Positions 19,824 through 30,034 are shown, numbered from the stretch's first letter. The stretch is DNA of 64,000 bases from Cellulomonas fimi ATCC 484 (GCF_000212695.1 NC_015514.1:2232001-2296000); one strand, 5' to 3'. The notes: generated by a model from the sequence alone, not told the origin. A program made the numbers and translations.

Positions 19824-20752
19824 CAGCCCCGCTCGGCGAGACGGTGCGGCACCGGGACGTCGTCGACGTTGATGCCGACCATGGCCTCGCCGAGGCCGCG
19901 CGACACCTTCGCGATCACGTCGGGGTCGTCGAAGAACGTCGTGGCCTTGACGATCGCGGCGGCACGCTCGGCAGGGTTGCCCGACTTGAAGATGCCCGAG
20001 CCGACGAACACCCCTTCGGCGCCCAGCTGCATCATCATCGCGGCGTCCGCCGGGGTCGCGATGCCCCCCGCGGTGAACAGCACGACCGGGAGCTTGCCGG
20101 CGGTCGCGACCTCCTTGACGAGCTCGTACGGCGCCTGCAGCTCCTTCGCCGCGAGGTACAGCTCGTCCTCCGGCAGCGAGGTGAGGCGGCGGATCTCGTC
20201 GCGCAGCGTGCGCATGTGCGTCGTGGCGTTCGACACGTCACCCGTGCCGGCCTCGCCCTTCGAGCGGATCATCGCGGCGCCCTCGGTGATCCGGCGCAGC
20301 GCCTCGCCCAGGTTGGTCGCGCCGCACACGAACGGGACGGTGAACGCCCACTTGTCGATGTGGTGCGCGTAGTCGGCCGGGGTGAGCACCTCGGACTCGT
20401 CGACGTAGTCGACGCCGAGCGACTGCAGCACCTGCGCCTCGACGAAGTGGCCGATGCGGGCCTTCGCCATGACGGGGATCGAGACGGCCTCGATGATGCC
20501 GTCGATGAGGTCCGGGTCGCTCATGCGCGCGACGCCGCCCTGCGCGCGGATGTCGGCCGGGACGCGCTCGAGCGCCATGACGGCGACCGCGCCGGCGTCC
20601 TCGGCGATCTTCGCCTGCTCCGCGGTGACGACGTCCATGATGACGCCGCCCTTGAGCATCTCCGCCATGCCGCGCTTCACGCGCGCGGTGCCGACGGTGC
20701 CGGCGGCGGGCTCGTGCGTCGTGGTGGTCGGCTGGCTGTTCTCGCTGGTCAC
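19820..20752 (-). CDS. pdxS: Pyridoxal 5'-phosphate synthase lyase subunit PdxS
   Basis: 310 aa, about the usual length. It condenses ribose 5-phosphate, glyceraldehyde 3-phosphate and ammonia to PLP. Family blocks are [55 protein letters not shown] and [33 protein letters not shown]. The GTG at 20752 adds about 18 residues before the core. Confidence 0.97.
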   Translation of the reverse strand: MTSENSQPTTTTHEPAAGTVGTARVKRGMAEMLKGGVIMDVVTAEQAKIAEDAGAVAVMALERVPADIRAQGGVARMSDPDLIDGIIEAVSIPVMAKARIGHFVEAQVLQSLGVDYVDESEVLTPADYAHHIDKWAFTVPFVCGATNLGEALRRITEGAAMIRSKGEAGTGDVSNATTHMRTLRDEIRRLTSLPEDELYLAAKELQAPYELVKEVATAGKLPVVLFTAGGIATPADAAMMMQLGAEGVFVGSGIFKSGNPAERAAAIVKATTFFDDPDVIAKVSRGLGEAMVGINVDDVPVPHRLAERGW

Positions 20753-20843
20753 GTCGAGCCTCACAGAAGTCGTGGGGGTGGGGGGCCGGGCGCGGCCCGT
20801 CCCGCCATGGTAGTCCGTCGTCCGTGCGGCCCCGTCGGCCGTC

Positions 20844-21551
20844 TCAGCCGTCCCGGCGGGCGTCGCCGGCCGCGTCCGTGCCGCGCGCCGAGGGGCCCGG
20901 ACGGGCCGCGTCGTCGCTCGCGCGCGCGCCCGGCCGGCCCAGCGCCGCGGGCCACTCGTCGTCCAGCTCGAGTGTCCGCGGGGCCGGTGCGTGGCCCGCG
21001 AGGCGCAGCAGCCGGACCAGGCGTCCACGCCGGGCGCGCTGCGTCTGCGCGACGGCCTCGTTGTGGAACCGGCGGGCGAGCTGCACGCGGTACCAGGCGG
21101 AGCCGAGCGAGCCGAGCAGCTCGTCGCCCGTCGGGTCGGCGCGCAGGGCCGCGACGTCCTCTGGGTCGCCGAGCGCCTCGCGCAGCGTCGCGGAGAGCTC
21201 GCTCTCGACCCGGCCGCGCTCGTCGACGTCCGTCGCGACCGCGGCCTCCTCGGCGCTCAGCAGCTCGCGCACCCCGGCCGGCAGGCTTGCGACGTCCGCC
21301 GCGGCCGCGCCCGCGCTGAGCGACGCCCACGCGGCCTCCGCGACGAGCACGGAGCTCACGGGGTCGAGCTGTCCGGACGTCGCCAGCCCGGCCGCGACGC
21401 TCGCGCGCCGCAGCAGCTGCGCCTCGACGACCGACCGGGACGCGGCGACCTTGCGGTGCAGCCGGTCGAGCCGGGACGCCGTGACCCAGAGCCACCACAC
21501 CCCGAGCGCCACGACGAGCGTGACGAGGACCGCGACCTCCGACCAGCTCAT
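20844..21551 (-). CDS. LemA-like membrane protein, end of the pim operon
   Basis: 235 aa. One N-terminal helix ([23 protein letters not shown]) is followed by a helical domain with [24 protein letters not shown] and [16 protein letters not shown], the LemA-type pattern common downstream of pimA in actinobacteria. The C-terminus is charged and disordered. Its ATG overlaps the upstream glycosyltransferase stop (ATGA). Function unknown. Confidence 0.75.
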   Translation of the reverse strand: MSWSEVAVLVTLVVALGVWWLWVTASRLDRLHRKVAASRSVVEAQLLRRASVAAGLATSGQLDPVSSVLVAEAAWASLSAGAAAADVASLPAGVRELLSAEEAAVATDVDERGRVESELSATLREALGDPEDVAALRADPTGDELLGSLGSAWYRVQLARRFHNEAVAQTQRARRGRLVRLLRLAGHAPAPRTLELDDEWPAALGRPGARASDDAARPGPSARGTDAAGDARRDG

Positions 21552-22777
21552 CGCTCACCCCGTGACCGGCGCAGCTCCAGGAGCCGGGCCCCGCGCACCG
21601 ACGACGGGTCCTCCCCGACGGGCGCGTCGCGACCGGCGACCGCCATCTCGTACACGGCCTGCACCTGGTCGGTGACGACCGACCAGTCGTAGCGGCGGAC
21701 CGACTCGCTCGCGGTCGCCCTCACACGCGCGCGCAGGTCGGGGTCACGCAGCACGCGCACGAGCGTGCGCGCCAGGTCCTCGCTGTCGCCCACGCGGAAC
21801 AGCACGCCCGCGGCGCCGTCGTCGAGCACGCGCGAGAACGCGCCCAGGTCGCTCGCGACCACGGCCGTGCCGGCGCTCATCGCCTCGACGAGGACGATCC
21901 CGAAGCTCTCGCCCCCCGTCTGGGGTGCGCAGTAGACGTCGACCGACGCGAGCAGCCGGGCCTTGTCCTCGTCGGACACGCCCCCGAGGAACTCGACGGC
22001 GCCCGCGCGCTCCCCCAGGACCTCGCGCGCCTGGTCGGCGCCCGTGTCGCCGCGGCCCGCGACCAGGAACCGCGCGCCCGGCACCTCGTCGAGCACGCGC
22101 CCGACGGCGCCCAGCAGCACGGGCAGCCCCTTGCGCGACTCGTCGAGCCGGCCGAGGAACGCGACCGTCGGCGCGGTCGGCGTGCCGGTCCAGCGCGCGT
22201 CGGGCCTCGCGGCCGCGAACGTGTCGACGTAGACGCCGTTCGGGATGACGACGGCGTCGCCGCCGAGGTGCTCGACGAGCGTGCGCCGCGCGTCCTCGGA
22301 CACCGCGATGCGCGCGGAGATCTTCTCGAGGGACTGCCGCACCAGGGGGTACGCCACCTGCATGGACCGCGAGCGCACCTGCGCCGTGTGGAACGTCGCG
22401 ACGACCGGGCCGTCGGCGATCCACAGGGCGAGCATGGACAGGCTCGGCGTGACCGGCTCGTGCAGGTGCAGCACGTCGAACTGCCCCTGCGCGAGCCACT
22501 TGCGCACGCGCGCGGCCGTCATGGGCCCGAACGTGAGCCGGGCGACGGAGCCGTTGTAGCGGACGGGGACCGCCTTGCCCGCCGCCGTCAGGTAGTCCGG
22601 CACGGGGGTGTCGTCGTCGGCGGGCGCCAGCACCGAGACCTGGTGGCCGCGCGCCATGAGCGCCTCCGCGAGGTCGCGGACGTGGAACTGGACGCCGCCG
22701 GGGACGTCGAAGGAGTACGGGCAGACGATGCCGACCCGCAGCGGGCGCCCGTCGCTGCGGACGCGCCCGAGCCTCAC
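21548..22777 (-). CDS. pimA: GT4 glycosyltransferase, phosphatidylinositol mannosyltransferase PimA-like
   Basis: 409 aa. N-terminal Rossmann half begins LRVGIVCPYSFDVPGGVQFHVRDLAEAL, the PimA signature; the C-terminal half has the GT-B donor site FLGRLDESRKGLPVLL and PQTGGESFGIVLVEAMSAGTAVVAS. It should transfer mannose from GDP-mannose to phosphatidylinositol at the inner membrane face. The GTG at 22777 overlaps the patA stop by four bases. The order pgsA-patA-pimA is the classical actinobacterial PIM operon. Confidence 0.93.
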   Translation of the reverse strand: MRLGRVRSDGRPLRVGIVCPYSFDVPGGVQFHVRDLAEALMARGHQVSVLAPADDDTPVPDYLTAAGKAVPVRYNGSVARLTFGPMTAARVRKWLAQGQFDVLHLHEPVTPSLSMLALWIADGPVVATFHTAQVRSRSMQVAYPLVRQSLEKISARIAVSEDARRTLVEHLGGDAVVIPNGVYVDTFAAARPDARWTGTPTAPTVAFLGRLDESRKGLPVLLGAVGRVLDEVPGARFLVAGRGDTGADQAREVLGERAGAVEFLGGVSDEDKARLLASVDVYCAPQTGGESFGIVLVEAMSAGTAVVASDLGAFSRVLDDGAAGVLFRVGDSEDLARTLVRVLRDPDLRARVRATASESVRRYDWSVVTDQVQAVYEMAVAGRDAPVGEDPSSVRGARLLELRRSRGER

Positions 22778-23739
22778 GACGACGCCCCGGACGCCTGCAC
22801 GGTCGCGGCGTACCGCGCCGGGTCGAGGTCGTCGACGAACACGCGCTGCAGCATGTGCCAGTCCTCGGGGTGACGGTGGATGCCCGCGGCCACCTCGTCG
22901 ACCCACGCCTGCGTGACGGCGCGCACCTGCTCGGAGCGTGGCACGTCGGCGGGCACCTCGACGCGCGGGCTGAACTCGATCGTCACGCCCCACGGCGTCC
23001 CGGCGGCACGACGGCGCGCACCGCGCAGGCGCTCGTAGCGCACGAGCGTCGGGAACAGCGGCGCGCCCGTGGAGATCGCGAGCGCGGCGGGCCCGGCCGC
23101 GACGCGGGCACGGTGGCCGAACAGGTCGACCTCGACGCCCCGCGCGGTCAGGTCGCGGTCCGCGAGCAGCGGGACCACCCCCGCGGCCGGCGCCCGGGCC
23201 GCGCGCACGAGGTCGCGGAACACGTCGCCGCCGCCGGACAGCGGGATGATGCTCAGGCCGATGCTCTCGCGGAACGCGACGAACTCCTGGAACAGCTCCT
23301 CGGGCTCGAGCCGCTCGGCGACCGTGGTGACGGGGGCCAGGTGCCGGGTGGCCCACGCGCCGGCGAGGTCCCAGTTGCCGACGTGCGCGAGCGCGAGCAG
23401 GATCGGCCGCCCCTCGTCGAGGTAGGGCTGGACCCGTTCCCGGTGCACGGCGCGGACGCGGTGGTCCACCTGCTCGCGGGGCACGGCGACGAGCGCGAAC
23501 GCCTCGGTGAAGTACCGCATGTAGGACCGCATGCCCGCGCGGCTCAGGCGGCGCAGCGCGCGGTGGTCGAGCTCGGGGCGGACCCGGCCGAGGTTCTTCT
23601 CGAGGCGCCGGACGCCCTCGCCGTGGCGCAGCCACGTGACGTCGGCGGCGAGCCGGGCGGCACCGCGCAGCAGCGGACCGGGCACCTTGCCCGCGACGCG
23701 CCAGGCGATCGCGTAGAGGCGGGCGACGTCGACCTTCAC
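22774..23739 (-). CDS. patA: Phosphatidylinositol mannoside acyltransferase, HtrB/LpxL-like family
   Basis: 321 aa. The acyltransferase HxxxxD motif lies in LALAHVGNWDLAGAWATRH, with LSGGGDVFRDLVRA and VVPLLADRDLTARGVEVDLFGHRARVA following, as in the family. It should acylate phosphatidylinositol mannosides. GTG at 23739 overlaps the pgsA stop (GTGA), fixing the start. No signal peptide; it is a membrane-associated cytoplasmic enzyme. Confidence 0.93.
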   Translation of the reverse strand: MKVDVARLYAIAWRVAGKVPGPLLRGAARLAADVTWLRHGEGVRRLEKNLGRVRPELDHRALRRLSRAGMRSYMRYFTEAFALVAVPREQVDHRVRAVHRERVQPYLDEGRPILLALAHVGNWDLAGAWATRHLAPVTTVAERLEPEELFQEFVAFRESIGLSIIPLSGGGDVFRDLVRAARAPAAGVVPLLADRDLTARGVEVDLFGHRARVAAGPAALAISTGAPLFPTLVRYERLRGARRRAAGTPWGVTIEFSPRVEVPADVPRSEQVRAVTQAWVDEVAAGIHRHPEDWHMLQRVFVDDLDPARYAATVQASGASS

Positions 23740-24347
23740 TCGACCGCTCCGACGGCCTGGCGGTGCACCTTGGCCATCCGCTGCACGACGGTCACGGCGG
23801 ACGCGACGGCGAGCAGCGCGAGGACGACGGTGAGGACCGCGGTGGGTGCCCCGAGCCCGACGGCGCCGGTGGCGAGCAGCACGACGACGAGCCGGTCGGC
23901 GCGCTCGGCGATCCCGCCCGACGCGGTCATGCCGAGGCCCTCGGCGCGCGCGCGGGCGTAGGGCACGACGGAGCCCAGGACGAGGCACGCGAGCGCGAGC
24001 ACGGCCGTGACGTGGGAGTCGCCTCCACCGACGAACCACAGGACCAGGCCCGCGAAGATCGCGCCGTCGCCGAACCGGTCGAGGGTCGAGTCGAGGAACG
24101 CGCCCCACGGCCCGGACCGGCCCGACCGGCGCGCCATGACGCCGTCGAGCGAGTCGGTGAGCGCGAACAGCGCGATGAGCAGCGCACCGAGGAACAGGTG
24201 GCCGGTGGGGAACGCCCACAGGGCGGTGACGACCACGACGAGCGTCCCGACGACGGTCACGGCGTCCGGGGAGACGCCCGCGCGCAGGAGCGCACCGGCG
24301 AGCGGGGTCAGGACGCGTTGCATCACGCCCCGCAGTCGGTTCAGCAC
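23736..24347 (-). CDS. pgsA: CDP-alcohol phosphotransferase, phosphatidylinositol phosphate synthase type
   Basis: 203 aa integral membrane protein. The CDP-alcohol phosphatidyltransferase motif DG-x2-AR-x8-G-x3-D-x3-D is exact (DSLDGVMARRSG, then GAFLDSTLDR). With patA and pimA next to it, the acceptor is most likely inositol 1-phosphate (phosphatidylinositol phosphate synthase), the actinobacterial route to phosphatidylinositol. Confidence 0.93.
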   Translation of the reverse strand: MLNRLRGVMQRVLTPLAGALLRAGVSPDAVTVVGTLVVVVTALWAFPTGHLFLGALLIALFALTDSLDGVMARRSGRSGPWGAFLDSTLDRFGDGAIFAGLVLWFVGGGDSHVTAVLALACLVLGSVVPYARARAEGLGMTASGGIAERADRLVVVLLATGAVGLGAPTAVLTVVLALLAVASAVTVVQRMAKVHRQAVGAVE

Positions 24348-24354
24348 GTGCCGA

Positions 24355-25011
24355 TCATCCCTTCAGGTCCGCGTCGGTGGCCGGGGTCGCACCCGGCGGC
24401 GGCCAGGCCGCGGCGAGGCGGTCGCGCGTGTCGCCGAGCAGCTCGGGCAGCGCGCGGCTGCGGCCGACGATGGGCAGGAAGTTCGAGTCGCCGCCCCAGC
24501 GCGGGACGACGTGCTGGTGCAGGTGCGCCGCGATGCCGGCCCCCGCGACGTCGCCCTGGTTCATGCCGAGGTTGAACCCGTGCGGCCCGGACACGGCGCG
24601 CAGGACCCGCATGGCGGTGCGCGTGAGCTCCGCGACCTCGGTGACCTCGTCGGTCGTGAGGTCGGTGTAGTCGGCGACGTGCCGGTACGGGCAGACGAGC
24701 AGGTGCCCGGAGTTGTACGGGTAGAGGTTGAGGCAGACGAACGCGGTGCGGCCCCGCGCGACGACGAGCCCCTCGGCGTCGGGCAGCGTCGGGATGCGGC
24801 AGAACGGGCAGCCCGGCCCGGCGTGCGCGTCGGTCGGCTTGTCCTGGCCCCCGATGTACGCCATCCGGTGCGGGGTCCACAGGCGCTCGAAGCCGTCGGG
24901 GACGCCGGGCAGGCCGTCGGGCGTCTCGGCGCCGGCCGCTCCGCCGGTGGTGCCGGGGCCGGTCACGACGTCGTCGTGCGCGGCCCCGGCACCGGGGTCG
25001 GGTGTGCTCAC
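24355..25011 (-). CDS. HIT-domain hydrolase/phosphorylase, Rv2613c (AP4A phosphorylase)-like
   Basis: 218 aa. The histidine triad is HLHQHVVPRW near residue 165, preceded by NLYPYNSGHLLVCPYRH and GFNLGMNQGDVAGAGIAAH. The position between thrS and pgsA matches the mycobacterial gene order (Rv2614c to Rv2612c), where the equivalent enzyme phosphorolyses diadenosine tetraphosphate. About 40 N-terminal residues are low complexity. GTG start; three bases from the thrS stop. Confidence 0.9.
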   Translation of the reverse strand: MSTPDPGAGAAHDDVVTGPGTTGGAAGAETPDGLPGVPDGFERLWTPHRMAYIGGQDKPTDAHAGPGCPFCRIPTLPDAEGLVVARGRTAFVCLNLYPYNSGHLLVCPYRHVADYTDLTTDEVTEVAELTRTAMRVLRAVSGPHGFNLGMNQGDVAGAGIAAHLHQHVVPRWGGDSNFLPIVGRSRALPELLGDTRDRLAAAWPPPGATPATDADLKG

Positions 25012-25014
25012 GGC

Positions 25015-27027
25015 TCAGACCTGCGCGCGCTCGCGCACGGCCGTGACGATGCGCTGCACGGCCTCGGCGACCGGCACGCCGTTGTCCTGACGCCCGTCGC
25101 GGTACCGGAAGGACACCGCGCCGGCGTCCGCGTCCTCGCCGCCGACGATGAGCACGAACGGGATCTTCTGCGTCGAGGCGTTGCGGATCTTCTTGCCGAA
25201 CCGGTCGTCGGAGCGGTCGATCTCGGCCCGGATGCCCTCGGCCCGCAGCTGCGCGACGACGTCCTCGAGGTACGGCTCGAACGGCTCGGCGACGGGCACG
25301 GCGAGCACCTGCACGGGCGCGAGCCACGCCGGGAAGGCGCCCGCGTAGTGCTCGGTGAGCACCGCGAAGAACCGCTCGATCGAGCCGAACAGCGCGCGGT
25401 GGATCATGACGGGACGCTGGCGCGAGCCGTCAGGCGCGGTGTACTCGAGCTCGAACAGCTCGGGCAGGTTGAAGTCGAGCTGGATCGTCGACATCTGCCA
25501 GGTGCGCCCGATCGCGTCCTTGGCCTGGACCGAGATCTTCGGGCCGTAGAACGCGGCGCCGCCCGGGTCGGGCACGAGCTCGAGGCCCGACGACTGCGCG
25601 ACCTCCCGCAGCGTCTCGGTGGCCCGCTCCCACACGTCGTCGTCGCCGACGAACTTCTCCGGGTTCTTCGTCGACAGCTCGAGGTAGAAGTCGTCGAGAC
25701 CGTAGTCCTTGAGCAGGTCCAGCACGAAGGTGAGCAGACGGGTCAGCTCGTCCTTCATCTGGTCGAGCGTGCAGTAGATGTGCGCGTCGTCCTGGGTGAA
25801 CCCGCGCGCACGGGTCATGCCGTGCACGACGCCCGACTTCTCGTACCGGTACACGGTGCCGAACTCGAACAGCCGCAGCGGCAGCTCGCGGTAGGAGCGC
25901 CCGCGCGAGCGGTAGACGAGGTTGTGCATCGGGCAGTTCATCGGCTTGAGGTAGTAGTTCTGCCCCTGCCGCTTGACGTTGCCCTCGTCGTCGAGCTCCT
26001 CGTCGAGGTGCATCGGGGGGTACATGCCGTCCGCGTACCAGTCGAGGTGCCCCGAGAGCTGGAACAGCCGCTCCTTGGTGATGTGCGGGGTGTTGACGAA
26101 CGAGTACCCCGCCTCGACGTGGCGCTTGCGCGAGTACGCCTCCATCTCCATGCGGATGAGCCCGCCCTTGGGGTGGAACACCGCCAGCCCCGAGCCGATC
26201 TCGTCGGGGAAGGAGAACAGGTCGAGCTCGCTGCCCAGACGGCGGTGGTCGCGGCGCTCGGCCTCGGCCACACGCTCCAGGTACGCCTTGAGCTCGTCCT
26301 TCGACGGCCACGCGGTGCCGTACACGCGCTGCAGCTGCGGGTTCTTCTCGCTCCCCCGCCAGTACGCCGCGGCGGACCGCGTGAGCTGGAACCCGTTGCC
26401 GAGCACCTTGGTCGAGGGCACGTGCGGGCCGCGGCACAGGTCCTGCCAGACGACCTGCTCGCTCTCGCGACCGGCGCCCCGCACGTTCTGGTAGATGCTC
26501 AGGCCGCCGAGGCCGACCTCCACCGACGCGCCGTCCGCCGCCGCGGGGTCGCCCTTGAGGCCGATGAGCTCGAGCTTGTACGGCTCGTCCCTCAGCTCCT
26601 CGCGCGCCTGCTCCTCCGTGACGTCCCACCGCCGGAAGGTCTGCCCCTCCTTGACGATGCGCCCCATGACCTTCTCGATCGCGCGCAGGTCGTCCGGGGT
26701 GAACGGGGTGTCGACGTCGAAGTCGTAGTAGAAGCCGTCGGTGATCGGCGGGCCGATGCCGAGCTTCGCCTTCGGGTTGACCTCCTGCACCGCCTGCGCG
26801 AGCACGTGCGCGGCCGAGTGGCGCAGCACGGCGAGACCCTCCGGGTCCTGCACCGTGACTCCCTCGACGACCGCGCCGTCGGGCAGCGGCAGGTGCAGGT
26901 CGCGGAGCTCGCCGTCGACGCGCGCGACGATCACGTCGCGGCGGTCGGCGAAGACCTGCGTGCCCGTCGTCCCCTGCTCGGCGGTCGTGGTGGTCCCGTC
27001 GACGGTGAGGGTGATGAGCTCGGGCAC
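25015..27027 (-). CDS. thrS: Threonyl-tRNA synthetase
   Basis: 670 aa. An N-terminal TGS domain (short form for ThrRS), the editing domain with [14 protein letters not shown] (HxxxH) and the class II core ([38 protein letters not shown]) and anticodon domain at the end. It charges tRNA-Thr. GTG at 27027 has a strong AAGGAGG site. It leads the thrS-HIT-pgsA-patA-pimA-lemA-like operon. Confidence 0.97.
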   Translation of the reverse strand: MPELITLTVDGTTTTAEQGTTGTQVFADRRDVIVARVDGELRDLHLPLPDGAVVEGVTVQDPEGLAVLRHSAAHVLAQAVQEVNPKAKLGIGPPITDGFYYDFDVDTPFTPDDLRAIEKVMGRIVKEGQTFRRWDVTEEQAREELRDEPYKLELIGLKGDPAAADGASVEVGLGGLSIYQNVRGAGRESEQVVWQDLCRGPHVPSTKVLGNGFQLTRSAAAYWRGSEKNPQLQRVYGTAWPSKDELKAYLERVAEAERRDHRRLGSELDLFSFPDEIGSGLAVFHPKGGLIRMEMEAYSRKRHVEAGYSFVNTPHITKERLFQLSGHLDWYADGMYPPMHLDEELDDEGNVKRQGQNYYLKPMNCPMHNLVYRSRGRSYRELPLRLFEFGTVYRYEKSGVVHGMTRARGFTQDDAHIYCTLDQMKDELTRLLTFVLDLLKDYGLDDFYLELSTKNPEKFVGDDDVWERATETLREVAQSSGLELVPDPGGAAFYGPKISVQAKDAIGRTWQMSTIQLDFNLPELFELEYTAPDGSRQRPVMIHRALFGSIERFFAVLTEHYAGAFPAWLAPVQVLAVPVAEPFEPYLEDVVAQLRAEGIRAEIDRSDDRFGKKIRNASTQKIPFVLIVGGEDADAGAVSFRYRDGRQDNGVPVAEAVQRIVTAVRERAQV

Positions 27028-27176
27028 GGGTGCTGCCTCCTTGGGTGGGTGCCGGCCGGGCGGCGGGCCCCTCGATGCTACCGGCGCAGGTCCTCCGTCC
27101 GGGGCAGCGCGGGCGACGCGGCCGCTCGCGCCCGGCGGACCGTCGTTGGGCCGTTCGGGTGATGCCGGAGAACGAC

Positions 27177-27215
27177 GAAGGCCCCGTACCGGGACGAGTC
27201 CGGTCCGGGGCCTTC
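27177..27215 (-). terminator. Hairpin after tRNA-Val(CAC)
   Basis: A 16-bp stem with one mismatch and a seven-base loop: arms GAAGGCCCCGTACCGG and CCGGTCCGGGGCCTTC. It begins five bases after the tRNA 3' end on the minus strand. Confidence 0.8.
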
Positions 27216-27220
27216 ACGGG

Positions 27221-27292
27221 TGGGCGATACTGGGTTCGAACCAGTGACCTCCTCGGTGTGAACGAGGCGCTCTACCACTGAGCCAATCGCCC
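27221..27292 (-). tRNA. tRNA-Val (CAC anticodon)
   Basis: 72-nt cloverleaf: acceptor GGGCGAT/ATCGCCC, anticodon stem CCTCG/CGAGG around loop TTCACAC, T-arm GGTTCGAACC. The discriminator is A. CCA is not encoded directly after it. Confidence 0.95.
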
Positions 27293-27324
27293 GCGACGAT
27301 CACCCGGGGGCGACGTCGAAGAGG

Positions 27325-27354
27325 ATGCTACCCAACCTGCGGCCAGATTCCGAA
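27325..27354 (-). promoter_or_regulatory. Possible promoter of tRNA-Val(CAC)
   Basis: On the minus strand TTCGGA (27354-27349), 18 bases, TAGCAT (27330-27325), located 33 bases before the tRNA 5' end. The same TAGCAT hexamer occurs at 27080-27075 before thrS. Confidence 0.4.
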
Positions 27355-27528
27355 CCGGGCACCGGCGACACCCCGTCGGGCGTACGGTGGGAGCCTGCGG
27401 CGCGGCAGGGTGGCTCAGCAGGGGTGATCGCACAGGTCCCTCCGGGTGAACTCGTCGGGCGGACCGGTCCATTCGGGCATGTGTCCTGCCATGATGGGAC
27501 CTCCAGCCCTTGCGAGAAGGAGGACCCG

Positions 27529-27957
27529 ATGACGCAGTCGTCGTACGACGTCGTCGAGGTCGTCGCCATGCAGCTGATCGGATCGGACGCGAGCGTCATC
27601 CCGGTCAGCGCCGAGCTGTCGTTCCGGACGTCGGACCCGTACACGGTGCGTGCGGTCTTCACGGGCCCGCACACGATGTCCACGTGGCTCCTCGGCCGCG
27701 AGCTGCTGTCCCTCGGGATGCTCGCCTCCGCCGACGCGCCCGCCGGGACCGGCGACGTGCAGGTGTGGCGCGACGAAGACCCCGACTACACGCTCGTCTC
27801 GCTCAACGGTGTCGAGGGCAGCGCGCTGCTCGCCGCCCCGACCGAGCCGATCACGCGCTTCCTCGCCTCGACGGAGGCCCTCGTCCCGCTGGGTGCCGAG
27901 AGCGCCCGCATGGAGAGCGAGATCACGGCCCTGATCGCCGCGCTGCTCACCGCCTGA
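27529..27957 (+). CDS. SsgA-family sporulation/cell-division regulator (SsgB-like)
   Basis: 142 aa, matching the ~135-145 aa of SsgA-like proteins. MTQSSYDVVEVVAMQLIG, VPISAELSFR-like VPVSAELSFRTSDPYTVRAVF, WLLGRELLSLGM and DVQVWRDEDPDYTLVSLNGVEGSALLAAP are family blocks. SsgB recruits FtsZ during Streptomyces sporulation; in non-sporulating actinomycetes the role is probably in division or septum placement (inference). An AAGGAGG site seven bases before the ATG at 27529 decides the start. Bases 27293-27528 hold no other gene beyond the tRNA promoter. Confidence 0.9.
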   Translation: MTQSSYDVVEVVAMQLIGSDASVIPVSAELSFRTSDPYTVRAVFTGPHTMSTWLLGRELLSLGMLASADAPAGTGDVQVWRDEDPDYTLVSLNGVEGSALLAAPTEPITRFLASTEALVPLGAESARMESEITALIAALLTA

Positions 27958-27968
27958 CCCGCACCGAC

Positions 27969-28002
27969 CGACCGGTTCCGCCCTGACGGGCGGGGCCGGT
28001 CG
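27969..28002 (+). terminator. Hairpin between the SsgA-family gene and pabC
   Basis: Arms CGACCGGTTCCGCCC and GGGCGGGGCCGGTCG around loop TGAC form 13 pairs with two central mismatches. It sits between convergent genes and may serve both. Confidence 0.7.
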
Positions 28003-28044
28003 TGCTGTGTCCGGGGACGGGCGCGCGGTGCGTCCGGCGACGGG

Positions 28045-28908
28045 TCACGGGTCGAGGTCGCGCCCCACGTGCTCCTGGAACAGGCGCTGCGCCTGCAGGG
28101 ACAGCGGACCCGGCACGACGTCGACGTCGTCCAGGCGCACCGTCGGCGACACGTTGCGGATGGAGCCACTGAGCAGCAGCTGCGCCCGCCCGGACGCGAC
28201 GTCGTCGAGCACCGTGTACGGCAGCTCGCCCGGCTCGGCCTCGCGCACGGGCAGGCCGTCCTGGGCGCCCCACTCGAGCAGCAGCTCGCGCGTGATGCCG
28301 GCCAGGCAGCCGCTGGACAGCGGCGGGGTCACGAGCTCCCCGTCGCGCTCGACGAACACGTTCGACCCCGTCCCCTCGCAGAGCTCGCCGACCGTGTTGG
28401 CGAGGACCGCCTCGTCGGCGCCCTGCCGGTACGCCTCGGCCAGGGCCACCACGTTCTCCGCGTAGGACGTCGTCTTGAGCCCGGCGACGGCCGAGCGCTC
28501 GTTGCGCACCCACGGCACGCGCACGACGCGCGACACCTCGGCGCGCGTCGCCGGGCCGGCGAGGACGACGAGGGTCTGGCGCTGCTCGTCGGGGGCGAAC
28601 CGGTGCGAGCCGAGCGGCCCCGGGCCGCCGGTGAGCGTGATGCGCAGCCGCCCCGTGTCGGGCCCGGCCGCGTCCAGGACGGCGCGCACGGCCGTGCGCA
28701 CCTCGGCGTCGTCCGGCTCGCCCAGCCCGAGCCCGAGGGCCGAGCGCCGCAGCCGGCGCAGGTGCCGGCTCAGCGCGAACGCCTGGCCGTCGTACACGGC
28801 GCACGTCTCGAACACGCCGTCGCCGACCGTCAGGCCGTGGTCGACGCCGGTGACGAGCGGGTCGGTGGGCTCGCGCAGCGCACCGTCGGACCAGATCACG
28901 ACGCTCAT
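28045..28908 (-). CDS. pabC: Class IV aminotransferase, aminodeoxychorismate lyase-like
   Basis: 287 aa PLP fold-type IV protein. DHGLTVGDGVFETCAVYDGQ near residue 20, the PLP lysine in GLKTTSYAENVVAL, and GSNVFVERDGELVTPPLSSGCLAGITRELLLE are diagnostic for PabC/BCAT/D-amino acid transaminases. It follows a PabB-like gene by four bases, so conversion of aminodeoxychorismate to p-aminobenzoate and pyruvate (folate synthesis) is the best reading. The ATG at 28908 begins MSVVIWSDGALREP. Confidence 0.85.
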   Translation of the reverse strand: MSVVIWSDGALREPTDPLVTGVDHGLTVGDGVFETCAVYDGQAFALSRHLRRLRRSALGLGLGEPDDAEVRTAVRAVLDAAGPDTGRLRITLTGGPGPLGSHRFAPDEQRQTLVVLAGPATRAEVSRVVRVPWVRNERSAVAGLKTTSYAENVVALAEAYRQGADEAVLANTVGELCEGTGSNVFVERDGELVTPPLSSGCLAGITRELLLEWGAQDGLPVREAEPGELPYTVLDDVASGRAQLLLSGSIRNVSPTVRLDDVDVVPGPLSLQAQRLFQEHVGRDLDP

Positions 28909-28912
28909 CGCG

Positions 28913-30034
28913 TCAGTCTCGCACCCCGTCCGTGCGCCCGGCGGCGACGTCCGCGGACGTGGACGCGAGGCCGACGAGCCGGCGCGCCTTGAGCGCTGTC
29001 TCCGCCCACTCCGCGTCGGGGTCGCTCCCCCACGTGATGCCGGCGCCCGTGCCGAAGCGCAGGACCCCGTCGCGCCACCAGAACGTCCGGATGCCGACCG
29101 CGAGCTCCGCGCGGACCGTGCCGTCGGCACCGACCTCGACCCAGCCGACCGCGCCGCAGTACGGGCCGCGCGGCTGCGTCTCGAGCGCCGCGATGAGGTC
29201 GAGCGCCGACAGCTTGGGCGCCCCCGAGACCGACCCGGGCGGGTACGTCGCGTCGAGCAGGCGGCCCCACAGGTCGGGCGCGGCCTGCACGTGCCGCGTG
29301 AGCCGCCCCTGGACGGTCGAGACCAGGTGCACCAGGCCCGGGTGCTCCTCGACGCCGAGGAGCGTCGTCACCTCGACCGTGCCGGGCTCGCAGACGCGCT
29401 GCAGGTCGTTGCGGACGAGGTCGGTGATCATGACGTTCTCGGCCCGGTCCTTGTCCGTGAGGCCGTCCACGCTCACCGCGGTGCCCTTGATCGGCGCCGA
29501 CGTCACGACGCCGTCCTCGACGCGCAGGAACAGCTCCGGCGACGCGCTCACGACCCACACCGGCTCGACGCCCTGCCCGCCGGGCACGTGCACGCCCCCG
29601 GCGAAGGGTGCGGGGTTGCCGCCCGCGAGGACGCCCGCAAGGGCCCGCGCGTCCGGCTCGTGGCCGTCGGCGGTCGGCAGCGGCGCCTGCAGCACCCGGC
29701 AGAGGTTCGCCTGGTAGACGTCTCCCTCCGCGACCGCGTGCCGGACGCGCTCCACCGCGGCGACGTACTGCGCCTGGTCGAGCGACGACTCCCACGCGTC
29801 GGGTGCCGGACCCCGCCACCCGGGGGTCGCACCCGCCCCGCGCCCGCCCGGCGTGCGTTCCACCACACCGAAGCGCCACGCACGCACCGCACCCTCGAAC
29901 TCCCCCACGACGGCCCACCAGCCCGGCGCGGAGAGGCGTTCGGGCTCGGCACGCACGTCCACCACCTCGACGACCTGCGACGCGACGACGTCGCCGAACC
30001 ACGCGACACCGGTCGACCAGGGCTGCTCAGGCAC
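28913..30034 (-). CDS. pabB: Chorismate-binding enzyme, aminodeoxychorismate synthase component I
   Basis: 373 aa, short for PabB because the N-terminal non-catalytic part is reduced. The chorismate-utilising core has DVYQANLCRVL, SASPELFLRVEDGVV, APIKGTA, DRAENVMITDLVRNDLQRVC and PPGSVSGAPKLSALDLI. It aminates chorismate using ammonia from a PabA subunit not in this window. GTG at 30034 gives VPEQPWSTGVAWFGD. The pabC gene follows immediately, supporting folate over tryptophan synthesis. Confidence 0.88.
   Translation of the reverse strand: MPEQPWSTGVAWFGDVVASQVVEVVDVRAEPERLSAPGWWAVVGEFEGAVRAWRFGVVERTPGGRGAGATPGWRGPAPDAWESSLDQAQYVAAVERVRHAVAEGDVYQANLCRVLQAPLPTADGHEPDARALAGVLAGGNPAPFAGGVHVPGGQGVEPVWVVSASPELFLRVEDGVVTSAPIKGTAVSVDGLTDKDRAENVMITDLVRNDLQRVCEPGTVEVTTLLGVEEHPGLVHLVSTVQGRLTRHVQAAPDLWGRLLDATYPPGSVSGAPKLSALDLIAALETQPRGPYCGAVGWVEVGADGTVRAELAVGIRTFWWRDGVLRFGTGAGITWGSDPDAEWAETALKARRLVGLASTSADVAAGRTDGVRD

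Noticed and set aside
24007..27162. 1051-codon plus-strand open frame
   Set aside because: Runs antisense to pgsA, the HIT gene and thrS and has no recognisable domain.
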